A DNA stretch of 64,000 nt from Patiria pectinifera. Taxonomy: Eukaryota; Echinodermata; Asteroidea; Valvatida; Asterinidae. The stretch is from assembly GCA_029964075.1 (NCBI GenBank), contig CM057135.1:22470863-22534862 (forward strand), read 5' to 3'. Shown in pieces: positions 24,500 to 36,439 of this stretch (position 1 is the first letter of the stretch; each line of letters begins with the position of its first letter). The position numbers and the translations under genes are program-made. A model generated the notes under the pieces. It worked only from the letters and a program-made list of their open reading frames with translations. It was not told the origin of the DNA and ran no database searches.

Positions 24500-25268
24500 T
24501 TTGATCCAATAGTCCGAAGGTTCATTAATCCAAAGGTTCAATAGTCCGAAGGCTCATTTATCAAAGGTTCGATAGTCCGATTTAGAATAAGGTTAATCAG
24601 TCCGAAGGTTCAATTGTCCGAAACGAAAATAAGGTTCATTAGTCCGAAGGTTCATTATTCCGAATTGACAAATAAGGTTCGATACTCCGAAAAGACTATA
24701 AGGTTATCCGATAGTCCGAATCGACAATAAGGTCTCGTAGTCCGAATCAACAGTAAGGTCCGATAGTCCGAGTGTTATACTGACGAACCGTATGTCTATT
24801 TGGACTATCGAAACGTATTCTCAATTCAGACTATCGAACCTTATTGTCAATTCGGACTATCGAACCCCACCGTACATTAACAGTAAGGTCCGATAGTCCG
24901 AGTGTTATACTGACGAACCGTATTGTCTTTGGACTATCGAAACGTATTCTCAATTCAGACTATCGAACCTTATTGTAAATTCGGACTATCGAACCCTACC
25001 GTACATTTGGACTATCGAACTCTTATCATCTATTCGGACTTTCCAACCTCATGTCGATTTAGACTATCGAATCCTATCGTCTATTCGGACTATCGAACCT
25101 TCGGATTAATTAACCTTATTCTTTGTTTGGACTAATTGGCCCTTCGGACTATCGAACACTCGGATCATCGAACCTTCGGACTAATGAGCCCTCAGACTAA
25201 CGGACATTCGCACTAATGACCTTTTGGACTAAAGGACCTTCGGACTATCGAGCCTTCGGACTATCGGG
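24500..25268. repeat. Foldback array of TAGTCCGAA units
   Basis: The left part (24,500-24,785) repeats ATAGTCCGAA and AAGGTTCGATA words with spacers of 5-15 bases. The right part (24,797-25,268) repeats the complement, CGGACTATCGAACCTTAT. A segment of about 125 bp around TGTTATACTGACGAACCGT, where the orientation turns, is duplicated (24,750 and 24,870). The whole could fold into an imperfect hairpin of about 770 bp. This resembles Foldback-type elements whose inverted ends consist of subrepeats. No gene inside; open frames here are by-products. Confidence 0.75.
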
Positions 25269-25269
25269 C

Positions 25270-26130
25270 TTTACCCGTTCTTTCAGAAAAACGAAAAAAT
25301 CACATGGGATGTGTAGGTATTGTTTTAGTTTCTCTGAAAGAACGAACACCTTTTGTGTGATCCGGGAACAGAACTTTAAAACGGTGGTTGTGTTTAATAT
25401 CAATTGGGCTTTCATATCTTAGATTATGAAAGTGCGACATGCAGAGTTAATTATCCCGACATTTGGGTTTCGCTTTTTTGACTCACCTGTACAGTGTAAT
25501 TTGGGTTACCGACAAAGACTCCTGCACAAAGTATTTTAGCACGGCTATTAAGATCTTTTGTCCTAAATGCACCCATCGCTAAAAAAAAAAAAAAACTTCT
25601 TCTTTTCGTTTTTGTCTAGGGTTGATAGTTATTTGTACAAATTCGATGCAATTTCGTTTGCACCGCGTCTAGCAATTTGTATGGTGAAGGAAGCAATATC
25701 CTGATCTAGTGACTAGTTCGTATACCGTAATTAAAACAGAAAAACGTTCATTTATAAAATAGTGATCCTCTTCCAGAAAGAAAGTTGTTGTCGGTCGTAC
25801 ACGGATACTTGGAATTTGTGTGGATTCAACACAGCCTTTTCTTTTTTTTTAAATTTCTCTTACAGCACATTTAACTTGGGTGTTCCTAGTAGGCCTATAT
25901 TCCTCATCGAGCTTGATTTTTGCCGCCTCACTGCCCTCGGGATAAGCTTCACATTATCCTGAATAGATCTTTTCAGACCTGGCATGGTATTTTTGTCCTG
26001 GTGAGGTAAAAAACGCGTGACTCTTTTCATTCCGAGTACTGCTTTTCGGGAGTGTTGTTTTAATTTGACGTGCAAGCCATTCTCTCTTAGCGTGTAAACT
26101 AATAATAGAAAAATGAATGTTTCTAATGGC
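25270..26130. other. Unannotated stretch
   Basis: No gene or named repeat recognised. Confidence 0.5.
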
Positions 26131-26137
26131 GAGCCGG

Positions 26138-26318
26138 TGTCACATGAAAATCCGACCCCTATGAAAATCGGACCCCTATTTCCCTATAATTGGTTGATCC
26201 TTCGCATGTGACAGGTCACTCGCCCGAAACGATCCTAAAAATAGCAAAGTATTGTACTCACGCGTGCGCAGTACTACCAATGAGTCCACATTTCATAGAG
26301 TCGGATATTCACGCTACA
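26138..26318. mobile_element. MITE copy 3 (181 bp)
   Basis: Same orientation as the copy at 2434: starts TGTCACATGAAAATCCGA, ends CACGCTACA, with CCGG on both sides (26,134-26,137 and 26,319-26,322). Identical flanking CCGG at two unrelated sites fits a CCGG target preference or a 4-bp duplication. Confidence 0.78.
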
Positions 26319-26594
26319 CCGGTCTTTTTCAGTTCCCTCATGCTGCAGAGCTGTCCTATTCGCATCTGACAAGGCTTTTGATCTTGAGATGTCTGATCTT
26401 GAGGTTGCAGGAATAATATATAAACGAGTATAAATCAACATTATTTGCAACAGTAATTAGCAGTGGCAACAAAGCATAATATTCTTATCTCAAATGGGAA
26501 TTCTGAAAATGACTCTATTATCAACCCCGGGGGACACTATACAATGATCGTGTAGAACCAAGAAACAGGCTAACAACCGGCGTACATGTACTGC

Positions 26595-26785
26595 TGCATG
26601 GGTAAACCACTGCAGTACTGCAGTAGCTCTGAATGGGGTAACCACTGAGGTATACTGCCTACGGTGAATGGGGTATCCACTGGTACTGGCAACGATTAAT
26701 AAGGTAACCACTGGCGTTGGCCTACTGCACTGCCGCCGGTGATTGGGTTAGCACTGATGGCCTGGAATACCCACTGGAGTATAAA
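26595..26785. repeat. Degenerate minisatellite, GGGGTAACCACTGG units
   Basis: About four to five units of roughly 45-50 bp carrying GAATGGGGTAACCACTG and ACTGC words. Unit boundaries are blurred by mutation. No coding. Confidence 0.6.
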
Positions 26786-28100
26786 ATGGGCTAAACGTGT
26801 ATGCTGTTTGCATCCAATATAAAATATACAGGAACATTCAGTGCCTATTTTCACTTCAGTCCCTATTACCTAAATCTGAAGGCGAACAAAATTAATTTAA
26901 GGGGACACGTAAAACTAAGTTCAAAATAGTGAAAAAATAATATTAAAGCAATTCGTTGTTTCATTTAAGTTTCTATGGGTTAGACAGGATTTTTTGTCAG
27001 CTTCCCAGATCTGCAAAAATCCTTAGTTTTTAACATATAGAAGCCGTACCCTAAGTCAAAATTGCTTGAAGCAATTATAAGGTTCGAATTAGATTTCACG
27101 CCAATGGCCGCCTTCCTGACAACACGCCACATCGCTCGCCTAACTACACAAAAGATACTCCGCTTTGTAAGTCAAATTTGATCGTCCAATAAAATAAGTT
27201 ATACGTACATTTTTTCATGGGTTAATTTTGTTAGTTGTACCTCAAGACTTGGTGACACATTGTTGTTCTACCGCATTCATATTGTTATAATCCCATCGGT
27301 TACCACCTCATTTCAGGTAGGCCTTTAGTGTTTATATATTGATAAAAGTGAGCCTATAGATACAAATTTTTGTAATCAGAAGCTGATGCAATGCGCATAC
27401 TGACGAATATTTTATATAAAGAATAAGACGAGTGACGCTCTGCATATTGTACCGAAAATATAATTCATGATTAATTTCCAGTGAGCGCACTTAATTATTT
27501 GCTCTGATGCAATACAGTTCAGTGTCATATTATTACTTGACAGGACTAAACGGAAGATAAAAAATGAGTATCAAGTTAACAACTCGTTTTTGAATGAGAA
27601 AAACAATGCCAATATTATATAGTTGACCTCGTTCAAGTGATATGTCATTATGATAAACAAGTGGTAGATCAACTGTTCAATGAAATGATTTATACAAGTT
27701 CAAGTCATGTAAGTTTTGATCCCATATATTTTTTTCAGGAAACAATTAAAACTTTGCCCCCATTTCTGTTCATAACATATTTTATGTCTTTTACATTTTA
27801 TTTTTCGAGATATTCCCGCCTTTCTTCTATTTGTTGACCTTAGGAAGCACACCCATGGAATGATGGAGAGCGCATGATTTGACAGCTCTTAGATAGGAGT
27901 GAGCATAGGGGGATCTTTCAAGATTTCCAGCAGCAGTCTGTGGGCTGATTGGATTGAAGCACTAATGTCGTCTTTATCGACTTTGCAAAAAATATGATTA
28001 AGTAGAGTTAACTGTCTTTTATATTCTCGCACATACTAATTAACACCATTAAAGCATTAGTCCCGTATGTTTTTCAGAGATTCTGATTTTCTTGTCGCTG
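26786..28100. other. Unannotated stretch
   Basis: AT-rich; nothing recognised. Confidence 0.45.
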
Positions 28101-28106
28101 GGGAGT

Positions 28107-29030
28107 TTATTTGATGTTTTGTGCGGTCACATTGTGATTAACATCAGGTTTCTTGAAACTTGACAACGGGGTATTGTTAATTTCTTCAAAAACGGAGAGA
28201 GCATAGTCGACGGTGTTCTTGTAAACAGCGGGGTTGCTCAAGGTGTCCAGAACGGAGGGAAGTTTGAACTTTTTCTTCAACTTAATGACATTGGTTTCAT
28301 CAGAGGGAAGGTAGCGAACAGCATGTTTGCTTTTGGCCAGCATGTGGGTAAGGGAAACTTGACAGCACGGTGCAATCTATATTTGTGTGACGAAGGTTCT
28401 TCATTTGGGTCATTGGAAATAAAAGAGGGCCCGTAATTTATAACGGCACGAAGGTCTTGGTTGACCTTATAAGAAGTGAAATTATGAAATTATAACGAAT
28501 TATCAACTTCTGTTGTAGTTGGATCAACTTTTTCGTGAAGAATTTCTCATGAAGGGAAGTGTTTTTTTATCAGAGGCACGGCAATATGGTAACTTCGAGA
28601 CAGAGTTTTCGTCTTACGTTTATAATTGCGTGGTCTAGAAGAACGAACCTGTTGCAACTCGTAACTGAAAATGTCGTTTACAACAGTAGATATGTCCGCA
28701 ATATCTTTACGTATGGAATTCTTGGGAGCTTTAAGGTTTTGGATTTCTTCGACAGTGTTATCAATTGCGTTTGCTTGAACTCCATTATCTTTAATATGTA
28801 TATTTTAATGATCTGTTCCTTACAGCCATTGTTAATTCCAGCGCTGCATTTTTACGGCTTAACGTACACTTCTTTCAATATCCATGGTTTCCCTTTTCTC
28901 TCTTTAACCTTTTTTGACTTCAGCACGGGTTTTTGGAACTCTCTCGGTATCGGTACAACGTACATGTATTCTGCGAAGTTTTGTCTTCATTCTGCCTCCT
29001 TGGCCGCAAGCTTGACAAACCAGGCATCTG
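28107..29030 (-). pseudogene. Unassigned broken coding region
   Basis: On the minus strand several adjoining frames have protein-like composition: near 29,020-28,850 a segment with FAEYMYVVPIPREFQKP and KPWILKEVYVKP; near 28,790-28,555 one with VEEIQNLKAPKNSIRKDIAD and IFSYELQQVRSSRPRNYKRK; and at 28,343-28,107 one with KFKLPSVLDTLSNPAVYKN and YALSVFEEINNTPLSS. The family is not recognised. The pieces are interrupted several times, so this is a fossil of a host or transposable-element gene. The long plus-strand frame over the same region is its antisense shadow. Confidence 0.4.
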
Positions 29031-29148
29031 CATATGAAAGTGGAATCGTTTGATTAATTTCAAATAAAATTGAAGGCATTGATTGTGCAGCATTTGGCTT
29101 TATTCATAGAGACTAACCCACAGGTAGAAGTATTGTGCCTCATGATAA

Positions 29149-29880
29149 GGCAAAAAAAAATACTTCTCCTTCCAGTTACCCGACCGACGCTATTTTTAGG
29201 ATGAGACGCTAGAATTGTTATCGGCAATTCCCCCCCCCCCCTTTCAAAAAATAATGATTGAACAAATCTGGTTCCCGCCGCACTTAACAGAGGCCAATTT
29301 AGAACACATGATGAAAATGCGGTAACCAGTTTGTGCATGGCTATGCGATCGATAGCGCTAGCATGGCTATGCATTGCAGGCCGGGGCACGGTCAACTGGT
29401 CGGATTCGACATCGTAAAAATGCCAAGAAAATACCGATGGAGAAAGAACATGTTTGCAAGTGAACAGAAGTGATCTAGCTTCTCTGTGTATGTATTTCCC
29501 GAAATTTTCGACAGTAAAAACAAGGTCTGTCTGCCGCACGCCACACATGCGCAGTGCATCACACACTTTGGAGTTTTGACCAGCTTTCCGTCTTGACTAG
29601 CGTTGTGCATACGGTGCAAACGACCTGAACTTTCCATAATTTTTAAAGAATTATCGAACGGATCTATATGACAATAATTAAGGTAGGTTTTATTCACTTT
29701 TCGTGGCCATTTGTGTATAGCTTTTGTATTGCAATGGAAATAGTTCAGTCTACAACTTCGCATAATTGAATACCCCATTTAATCTGCATTAAAAAAAAAT
29801 TGGCAAAAAAAAAAACAATTCCGACCGACCCTTATTTTTGAAAGGCACGTATTCGGAAGCAGATGTATTTTTTCCCGGCC
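29149..29880 (-). mobile_element. TIR DNA transposon, non-autonomous, about 730 bp
   Basis: The left end reads GGCAAAAAAAAATAC, then CTTCCAGTTACCCGACCGAC, then CTATTTTTAGG. The complement of the right end reads GGCC, then CTGCTTCCGAA, then TTTCAAAAATAAGGGTCGGT. The inverted element matches 63,224-64,000 over most of its length, including GGCATTTTTACGATGTCG and CATAGCC..GCACA..CTGGTTACCGCATTT. Flanking A/T triplets do not settle the target duplication. No transposase frame is seen. Superfamily not determined. Confidence 0.65.
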
Positions 29881-30597
29881 TTAAACAAAACATACATTTG
29901 GTTTTATTTAATGCGAATGTGAGTGTCATCTGTTTGAAATCATGTTCCCAAGATGAGAAATTTGTTAATTTGCATTACTGGTATTTGGTCTTACTTAAAT
30001 GCAACCTACATAATCCGTGCATATAGTAAAATTCTGACTTTTTAAAAGTTGGTACGTTATCACTAAAGCGCGGAAAAGTTTAAAATTAATATTGTTGTTC
30101 CAAAATAGAGTTGTTTCAAAGTATCATGGAATCGGATGACAAACAAGCATTGTAGTTTATGCACAAACCTATGAGGTAGTTGCAGCAAAAAGGAATGTCT
30201 GTGGTTAACAGGACCTCAAAAATGTTACCGTGTAACCTTGCAAACGGTCAGTTAACCATGAATGGTTGCAAACTACATGTACAGCCTTATGAGTAATAAG
30301 GTATCTACAAAGGGATTCCTCAGAACTTTCTTCATAACAGGCTTGGCCGCTTTAGAAAAAAAATGGATCATACAATGCACAGGTATTTCAAATTAGTGAC
30401 ACAAGTTTTTAACTCGGGACACAAAAAAAGTTCTGACATTTAGAGTCCAATGTTACAAACGTAGTAAGCTACAGTAAAACGTTACATTTCGATGAAAGGA
30501 CGCTAAGATAATTACTCTTAAGCACTTATGCATTCAGCTGCTTTTTGGAATTAAATATAACTGACAGTTCTGATTTATTCATTTAGTGTTGGGACTA
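29881..30597. other. Unannotated stretch
   Basis: Nothing recognised between the TIR element and the LTR. Confidence 0.45.
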
Positions 30598-32483
30598 ATT
30601 GTGGCGAAAAGGGCAAAAGGGACGGGGCGGGGGAAGGGGGAAAGGGGTAATATAGGGTCGTCGGAAAAGGGGGGAATTAGGGACACCTCTTCAATATCCT
30701 CGATAGCGCTGCCACCAGGCGAAATAGTTCAGGCCTAAACCTCCGGAGTTTCGCCTCTCCGGTTTAGCACTTCGCGTTGGCCGACGTGGGTTCGGGTCAA
30801 AGTATATGACGAAGTTACCGAGAAGCAGACACCTTAACAGGGGAGGGGCTTAAATAAATTCTGACAGGAATCCAGTTGCACAGAACAAAACTGTTTCCAA
30901 CTATTTAATTCAGATCTGCAACAATATAAATAAAAACAATAACAAGTTAGAAGAAAATTGTATCCGCAACAATAATAAAATAAGGTCTGGTATTTACACT
31001 CTGTACATTTATTTACACTCCAGTATTAAAGCCTACTTGCACAATCCAGTGAGTCTCCTAATAATCCAGTAAATCTCTTTTTCAATCCTCGCTTAGTTCC
31101 AATCCAGAATTAATTAGCACTTGCATATGACCAGGGGAGTATGGGGAAATAGTAAGTTGCAGACAGTATAGTGTACAGATATGGAGTAAGGTACGTTTAA
31201 ACCTGTCCATATACTTGCAGAGCTCAGACTAGGTGTCATTTAAATCTGTCTGGGCCACTCAACTTGCAAAACCAAGACCAGGTATCGTTTAAACCTGTCT
31301 ACGCTACTCAACTTGCAAAGCAAGACCAGGTATCGTTTAAACCTGTCTGCCTTCAAGAAGAATTTACTAAGGTCCCAAACCTTCCTCAAAAATACTAAAT
31401 AGGCCCCAGGCCTTTCTCAAAAATACTAACTAAGCCCCAGGCCTTTCTCAAACCACTCGGGAAAACAGACTCGTCAACCTAATTCCGCTAAATCTCCTCT
31501 CAAGAACTCAGTAGTTCTGTGACAAAACTTAATAAAAACTTACTATACCTTTACTGTCTGTTTCTAACTCAATGCACAGATACACAGCTCCCTAGAACAC
31601 AGTTGAGGCACCGGCAGCTCCCCAGTGCACAGTCAATGCAGGGCTGTAATAAATCTATAAATTATCCTTGCTCCTTGTGAATGAGGAGTAATAATTATTC
31701 TAAGTTCTCCTTATTCTGGCTCCCCAATACATAAAAGAATGCAAAGCTCCCAAATGCACAAACGATGATGCAAATGGTCCAGATAAATCTAAAGTATTTA
31801 AAGTATGTAATTAAATCCTGTTCCCCACTGCAAAACCAATGCAGAGCCTCCAATAAATTCTTAAGCTTGGCTCCCAATGCACAAAATGATGCAGTGCTCC
31901 CCACTACACAATTCAGTGATGCAGTTGTCCAGATAAATCGATTAAATTATTTATCCTGGCTCCCCACTATACAAGTGAAGAGGCAAATCAATGTGGCTTG
32001 GCTCCCCAGTATTTAGTTCACGTACATCCACTTTGTTTAGACTAACTTGCTCCCCAAAGCGCAACTTATCACATCAGAAATCAACAGCACAATAATATTC
32101 TTCGACCAACATCCACCAAATCCAAATCCAATTCACTTAATTAGCAAAAATCAGCCCTATTTATACCCTACGGGCTACGCGCCCAGCGCGAAATAAAGTA
32201 CGCGCTAGTAAATAGGCCATGCCCATTTTTGTAAAAAGTAACAGTGAAGTAATTCACATAGCGATAATTCCTCATAAATTTCTCCAAAATTATACAGCAA
32301 AATACCACACAAAATGGCTGAAATCAATCTTCAAGACATTCCTAACAGTAAATCTGCTCCAAAACTGTGAATAAATTATACAGAATCCCCAAAATGCTCA
32401 CTTTTACCGGGTATGAATGTAAACAAACCCTTAGTTCATTGAAGAAAATGCAGTGATGTCACATATATGAATATTCATTAGCC
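30598..32483 (-). repeat. LTR of the Ty3/gypsy element (3' side)
   Basis: About 1.9 kb, paired with 34,909-36,439. It contains internal degenerate tandem words (GGCTCCCCA, TGCACAA and TGATGCAG variants, 31,580-32,060) and CAGGTATCGTTTAAACCTGTCT repeats in two parts near 31,215-31,350. Confidence 0.88.
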
Positions 32484-34908
32484 ATAAGAATCCTTCCTGG
32501 TCGATTCATTGAGCTTCCTATAATCGATACAAAATTTCTTTGTACTATCTTTTTTTGGCACTAATACCACTGGTGATGCCCAGGGGCTAGAGGACGGTTC
32601 AATCAATCCGTTATAGTTATCTAACAACTCTTTGACTTGTTTGTTGATTTCATCCCGATTTGCTCCTGGTGCTCTTCTTGGTCGTTGTTTTATCGGTGCT
32701 GCGTCTCCGGTATCAATACAGTGTTTCACCAGAGTTGTTCTGCCAATATCGTCTCCCTTTGAAAATACATCTTGATATTCAGTCTCGCACTGCCGTTCTG
32801 TCTGACATTTGTGTGCTTTCTTCCCACAACTGATGCAGGTGATCTGGAATGTTGTCTCCAGTATTTGTCGCGGCGTCATGGAACTTTTAGTTCTGTTGCC
32901 GTGTACCAAGTGATGATGATGATCAATGTTCGGACAACCTCACACTCGGCTGATCCCTTAAGCGGTGCCGTTATGGCATCGGCGCCAATAGTGGAATACA
33001 CTCCAATTACAGTTCCCCGACACACGGTGACAACGCTCGTTCCCACATTCATCAAACAAACTGGTAATTTTTCCGCCTCAGCTTGCACTAAATTTCGTGC
33101 TATTTAAATGTCCTTTCCCACTAGTTCCCTCTGTTGCATTCCTTCAATCATTCCACACTCCTTGCATTTCCGTAATGGCTTCTTGAATTCGTCTCTGCTC
33201 CTGGTGAAATCTCCAAAGTCTCTGCTGCAATGATCCTTGGTTGATGACGAGTATCATCCAAAGCAATTTGTTCTCCTCGTATTACTAGACAGAGCCTATT
33301 TAGTTCCAGTGTTCCTCCTATTTTGAGCAAAAAGTCGACACCCAAATTCGCTTATTGTGGATATCTGCTACGATTACTTGAAGTGTATTCTCTGCTCTGC
33401 CTACCTTTACTTTCATCATCCCGTTACCTAAGACTTCTTGTAGTGTTCCATCAGCTTGTCGAATTCCTGAACCGCTTTTTGTTAATTCTGGCCTAATCTC
33501 AACATTCATGTTCATAAAAGTTTCTTTTGCCAGAACCGTGTTTGTTGAACCTGTATCTACAAGAATTTAACTACACTACCACAAACTGTCCCATTTACAA
33601 ATAGTCCTGCCTGCATAGAATCTCTTGTGTCTCTTGTCTTCATCTAGTATCTCTAATTCCGTATTTGCGGGTCTTTCTGGTAATTTCCTGGCCTCCTCTC
33701 GACCCTCCGAATTGACCGTTGGGCGTTTAACGGCATTCTTTTCTCGTACTTTGGGCCTGTCATTTTGCATTCCCTAGCAAAATGTCCAACTTCTCCACAA
33801 GAGTAGCAAGTCACGTTTTGCAGCCTCATCCGTGGTTTCTTCTCCGATTGACTTCTCTGCATTCTCTGCATTGTCAACTTTATTTAAGCTATCGCTGATC
33901 GCTTGTCGTCCATTCCTTTGGTGGGAGTAGACATTTCCGAACCATTCCCACTCATTGCAGTGACATTTCGTGCATACCGATCGCACTTCAGTTTTTCTCT
34001 GCTGTGCTCAACTTGAAGAAAACACTCCGTTTCTACAGCCAATCTGACTGCATCGTTTAATGTCTCGGGCCTTGCCCTGAAAATAGCAGCCCTTATCTCT
34101 GCATTGTCCATGGCATCCAAAAAATGTTCCTTTACCAAGCGTTCATTTTGTCTCCTTTTCTTCATTCTCAGTTCCATTGGATAATATTCTCAGGCTGTTA
34201 TCCTGAACCAAATCGCTGAGCTAATATCTCAGTGAGTTCCCTGTAGGACATCCGCCTATCAGGTTGCAAGTTTCCCAACACCTTGAGTGCTGGTCCTTGT
34301 AGTCTCGTGGCCAGATGAAATGCTGCATCCTCATCAGTCCATCTCTTAACCACTTTACACGCCTTAAAAATGTTTACGGTAATCATTCCATCCGGATCGT
34401 CCATCAAATCTCTCTGGGATTTCCTCTTTACGACTTACGGACTGGATACCAATGATCTTCTCGTCTATTTGAGTTATCATTGTTCACATTGCGACAATTG
34501 GGACTATAACCGCCAGCAGATTACTCCCTCCTACCAATTGGGGTTGCACCACTGTTCTCCATTTCTCCATGAAGCTGCGAGTTTCCTCCCATGTACTTCC
34601 TGACAAATTGTCCTTCAAAACTGTCTCTTCTGTCCTCGTGTACTAGTTCTGGGTGAGAAAAGAACGATCCATGATGAGAAAAGAACGATTTGGTGATGTT
34701 GGCCTTCGAAGTGTAGAAATGTACTGCTCAGTTCCAAGGTATTCCATGTTTAACTCCACTTCCTGTGTCTCTGACTGTTCACTCCGTCGTGAGATTCCTT
34801 CGAGCTCCTCCTTAAATAGTCTAATATAAATCTTCAAGATAACCGTGCCTCCTACGTAACTTCAGCGATATCCCTCGGTAACTTCAGCAATTTCCCACCG
34901 CTGCCACC

Positions 34909-36439
34909 ATTGTGGCGAAAAGGGCAAAAGGGACGGGAAGGGGGAAACGGGTAATATAGGGTCGTCGGAAAGGGGGGGGGGGACTTTGGGACACCTCTTC
35001 TATATCCTCGATAGCGCTGCCACCAGGCGAAATAGTTCAGGCCTAAACCTCCGGAGTTTTGCCTCTCCAGTTTAGCACTTCGCGTTGGCCGACGTGGGTT
35101 CGGGTCAAAATATATGACGAAGTTACCGAGAAGCAGACACCTTAAAAGGGGAGGGGCTTATAAATTCTGACAGGAATCCAGTTGTACAGAACAAAACTGT
35201 TTCCAACTATTTAATTCAGATCCGCAACAATATAAATAAGAACAATAGCAAACTATAAGAAACTTGTTGTATCCGCAACAATAATAAAATAAGGTCCGGT
35301 ATTTACACTCTGTACATTTATTTACACTCAAGTATTAAAGCCTCCTTGTATAATCCAGTGAATCTCCTATTAATCCAGTAAATATCTTTATCCAATCCCC
35401 AGGCCTTTCTCAAAAATACTAAATAGGCCCCATGCCTTTCTCAAACCACTCGGGAAAACAGACTCGTCAGCCTAATTCCGCTAAATCTCCTCTCAGGAAC
35501 TCGGTAGTTCTGTGAGATAACTTAATAAAAACTGTCTATACCTCTACTGTCTGTTTCTTACTCAATACACAGATACACAGCTCCCAGTACACAGTTGATG
35601 TACGGGCAACTCCCAGTGTACAGTTAAAGCAGGGCTCTCATAAATCTATGAAGTATCCTTGCTCCCCAATACGCGAGTGAATGAGGCAGCGATAATTATC
35701 CAAAGTTCTCCTTATCCTTGCTCCACAATACATAAGAGAATGGAGAGCTCCCCAATGCACAAACAATGATGCAATGGTCCAGATAAATCTAAAGTATTTT
35801 ATTAAAACCTGCTCCCCACTGCAAAACCAATGCAGAGCCTCCAATAAATTCTTAAGCTTGGCTCTCCAATCCGCAAAGTGATGAAGTGCTCCCCACTACA
35901 CAATTCAGTGATGCAGTGTGCCAGATGAATCGATTAGATTATTTATCCTGGCTCCCCACTATACAAGTGAAGAAGCAAATCAATTTGGCTTGGCTCCCAA
36001 GTATTAAGTTCTCTTACATCCGCTTTGTTTAGACTAACTTGCTCCCCAAAGCGCAACTTATAAATCGACCAACATCCAGCAAATCCAAATCCGAATCACT
36101 TAATTCGCAAAAATCAGCCCTATTTATACTCACGGGCTACGCGCCCAGCGCCAAGTCAAAAGTACGCGCTAGTAAATAGGCCACGCCCATATTTGTTAAA
36201 AGTCACTGTACAGTAATTCACAAATCTATAATTTCTCCTAAATTTCTTCAAAATTATACAGCAAAATGGCTGAAATCAATCTTCAAGATATTCCTAACAG
36301 TAAGTCTGCTCCAAAACTGTGAATAAATTATACAGAATCCCCAAAATGCTCACTTTTACCGGGTATGAATGAATGTAAACAAACCCTAAGTTCCTTGAAG
36401 AAAATGCAGTGATGTCACATATCTGAATATTCATTAGCC
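34909..36439 (-). repeat. LTR of the Ty3/gypsy element (5' side)
   Basis: About 1.5 kb, clearly homologous to 30,598-32,483 along its length. As the 5' LTR of a minus-strand element it would have held the promoter; no promoter motif was picked out. Confidence 0.88.

Larger units (their letters stand above)
30598..36439 (-). mobile_element. Ty3/gypsy LTR retrotransposon, old and broken
   Basis: Two long direct repeats (30,598-32,483 and 34,909-36,439) open with the same TGTGGCGAAAAGGGC words and close with ATTCATTAGCC. They flank minus-strand retroviral-type coding: a gag-like region with a CCHC zinc knuckle (CYSCGEVGHFAREC, about 33,770-33,810), an aspartic-protease-like region (about 33,250-33,580) and the beginning of reverse transcriptase (about 32,480-32,910; ASPVVLVPKKDS, FCIDYRKLNE). 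A TGG-starting candidate primer-binding site lies just inside the right-hand repeat (about 34,893-34,908). RNase H and integrase are not recognisable and pol is only partly represented. The element is broken in several places. The repeats differ from each other in many positions and in length, so the insertion is old. Confidence 0.9.

Noticed and set aside
24500-25268. Phased short repeats as a CRISPR or regulatory operator array
   Set aside because: Units switch strand midway, spacing is irregular, and words mutate continuously; a foldback minisatellite fits better.
28559-29053. 164-codon plus-strand frame
   Set aside because: Hydrophobic antisense of the minus-strand coding-like segments; no signal or domain.
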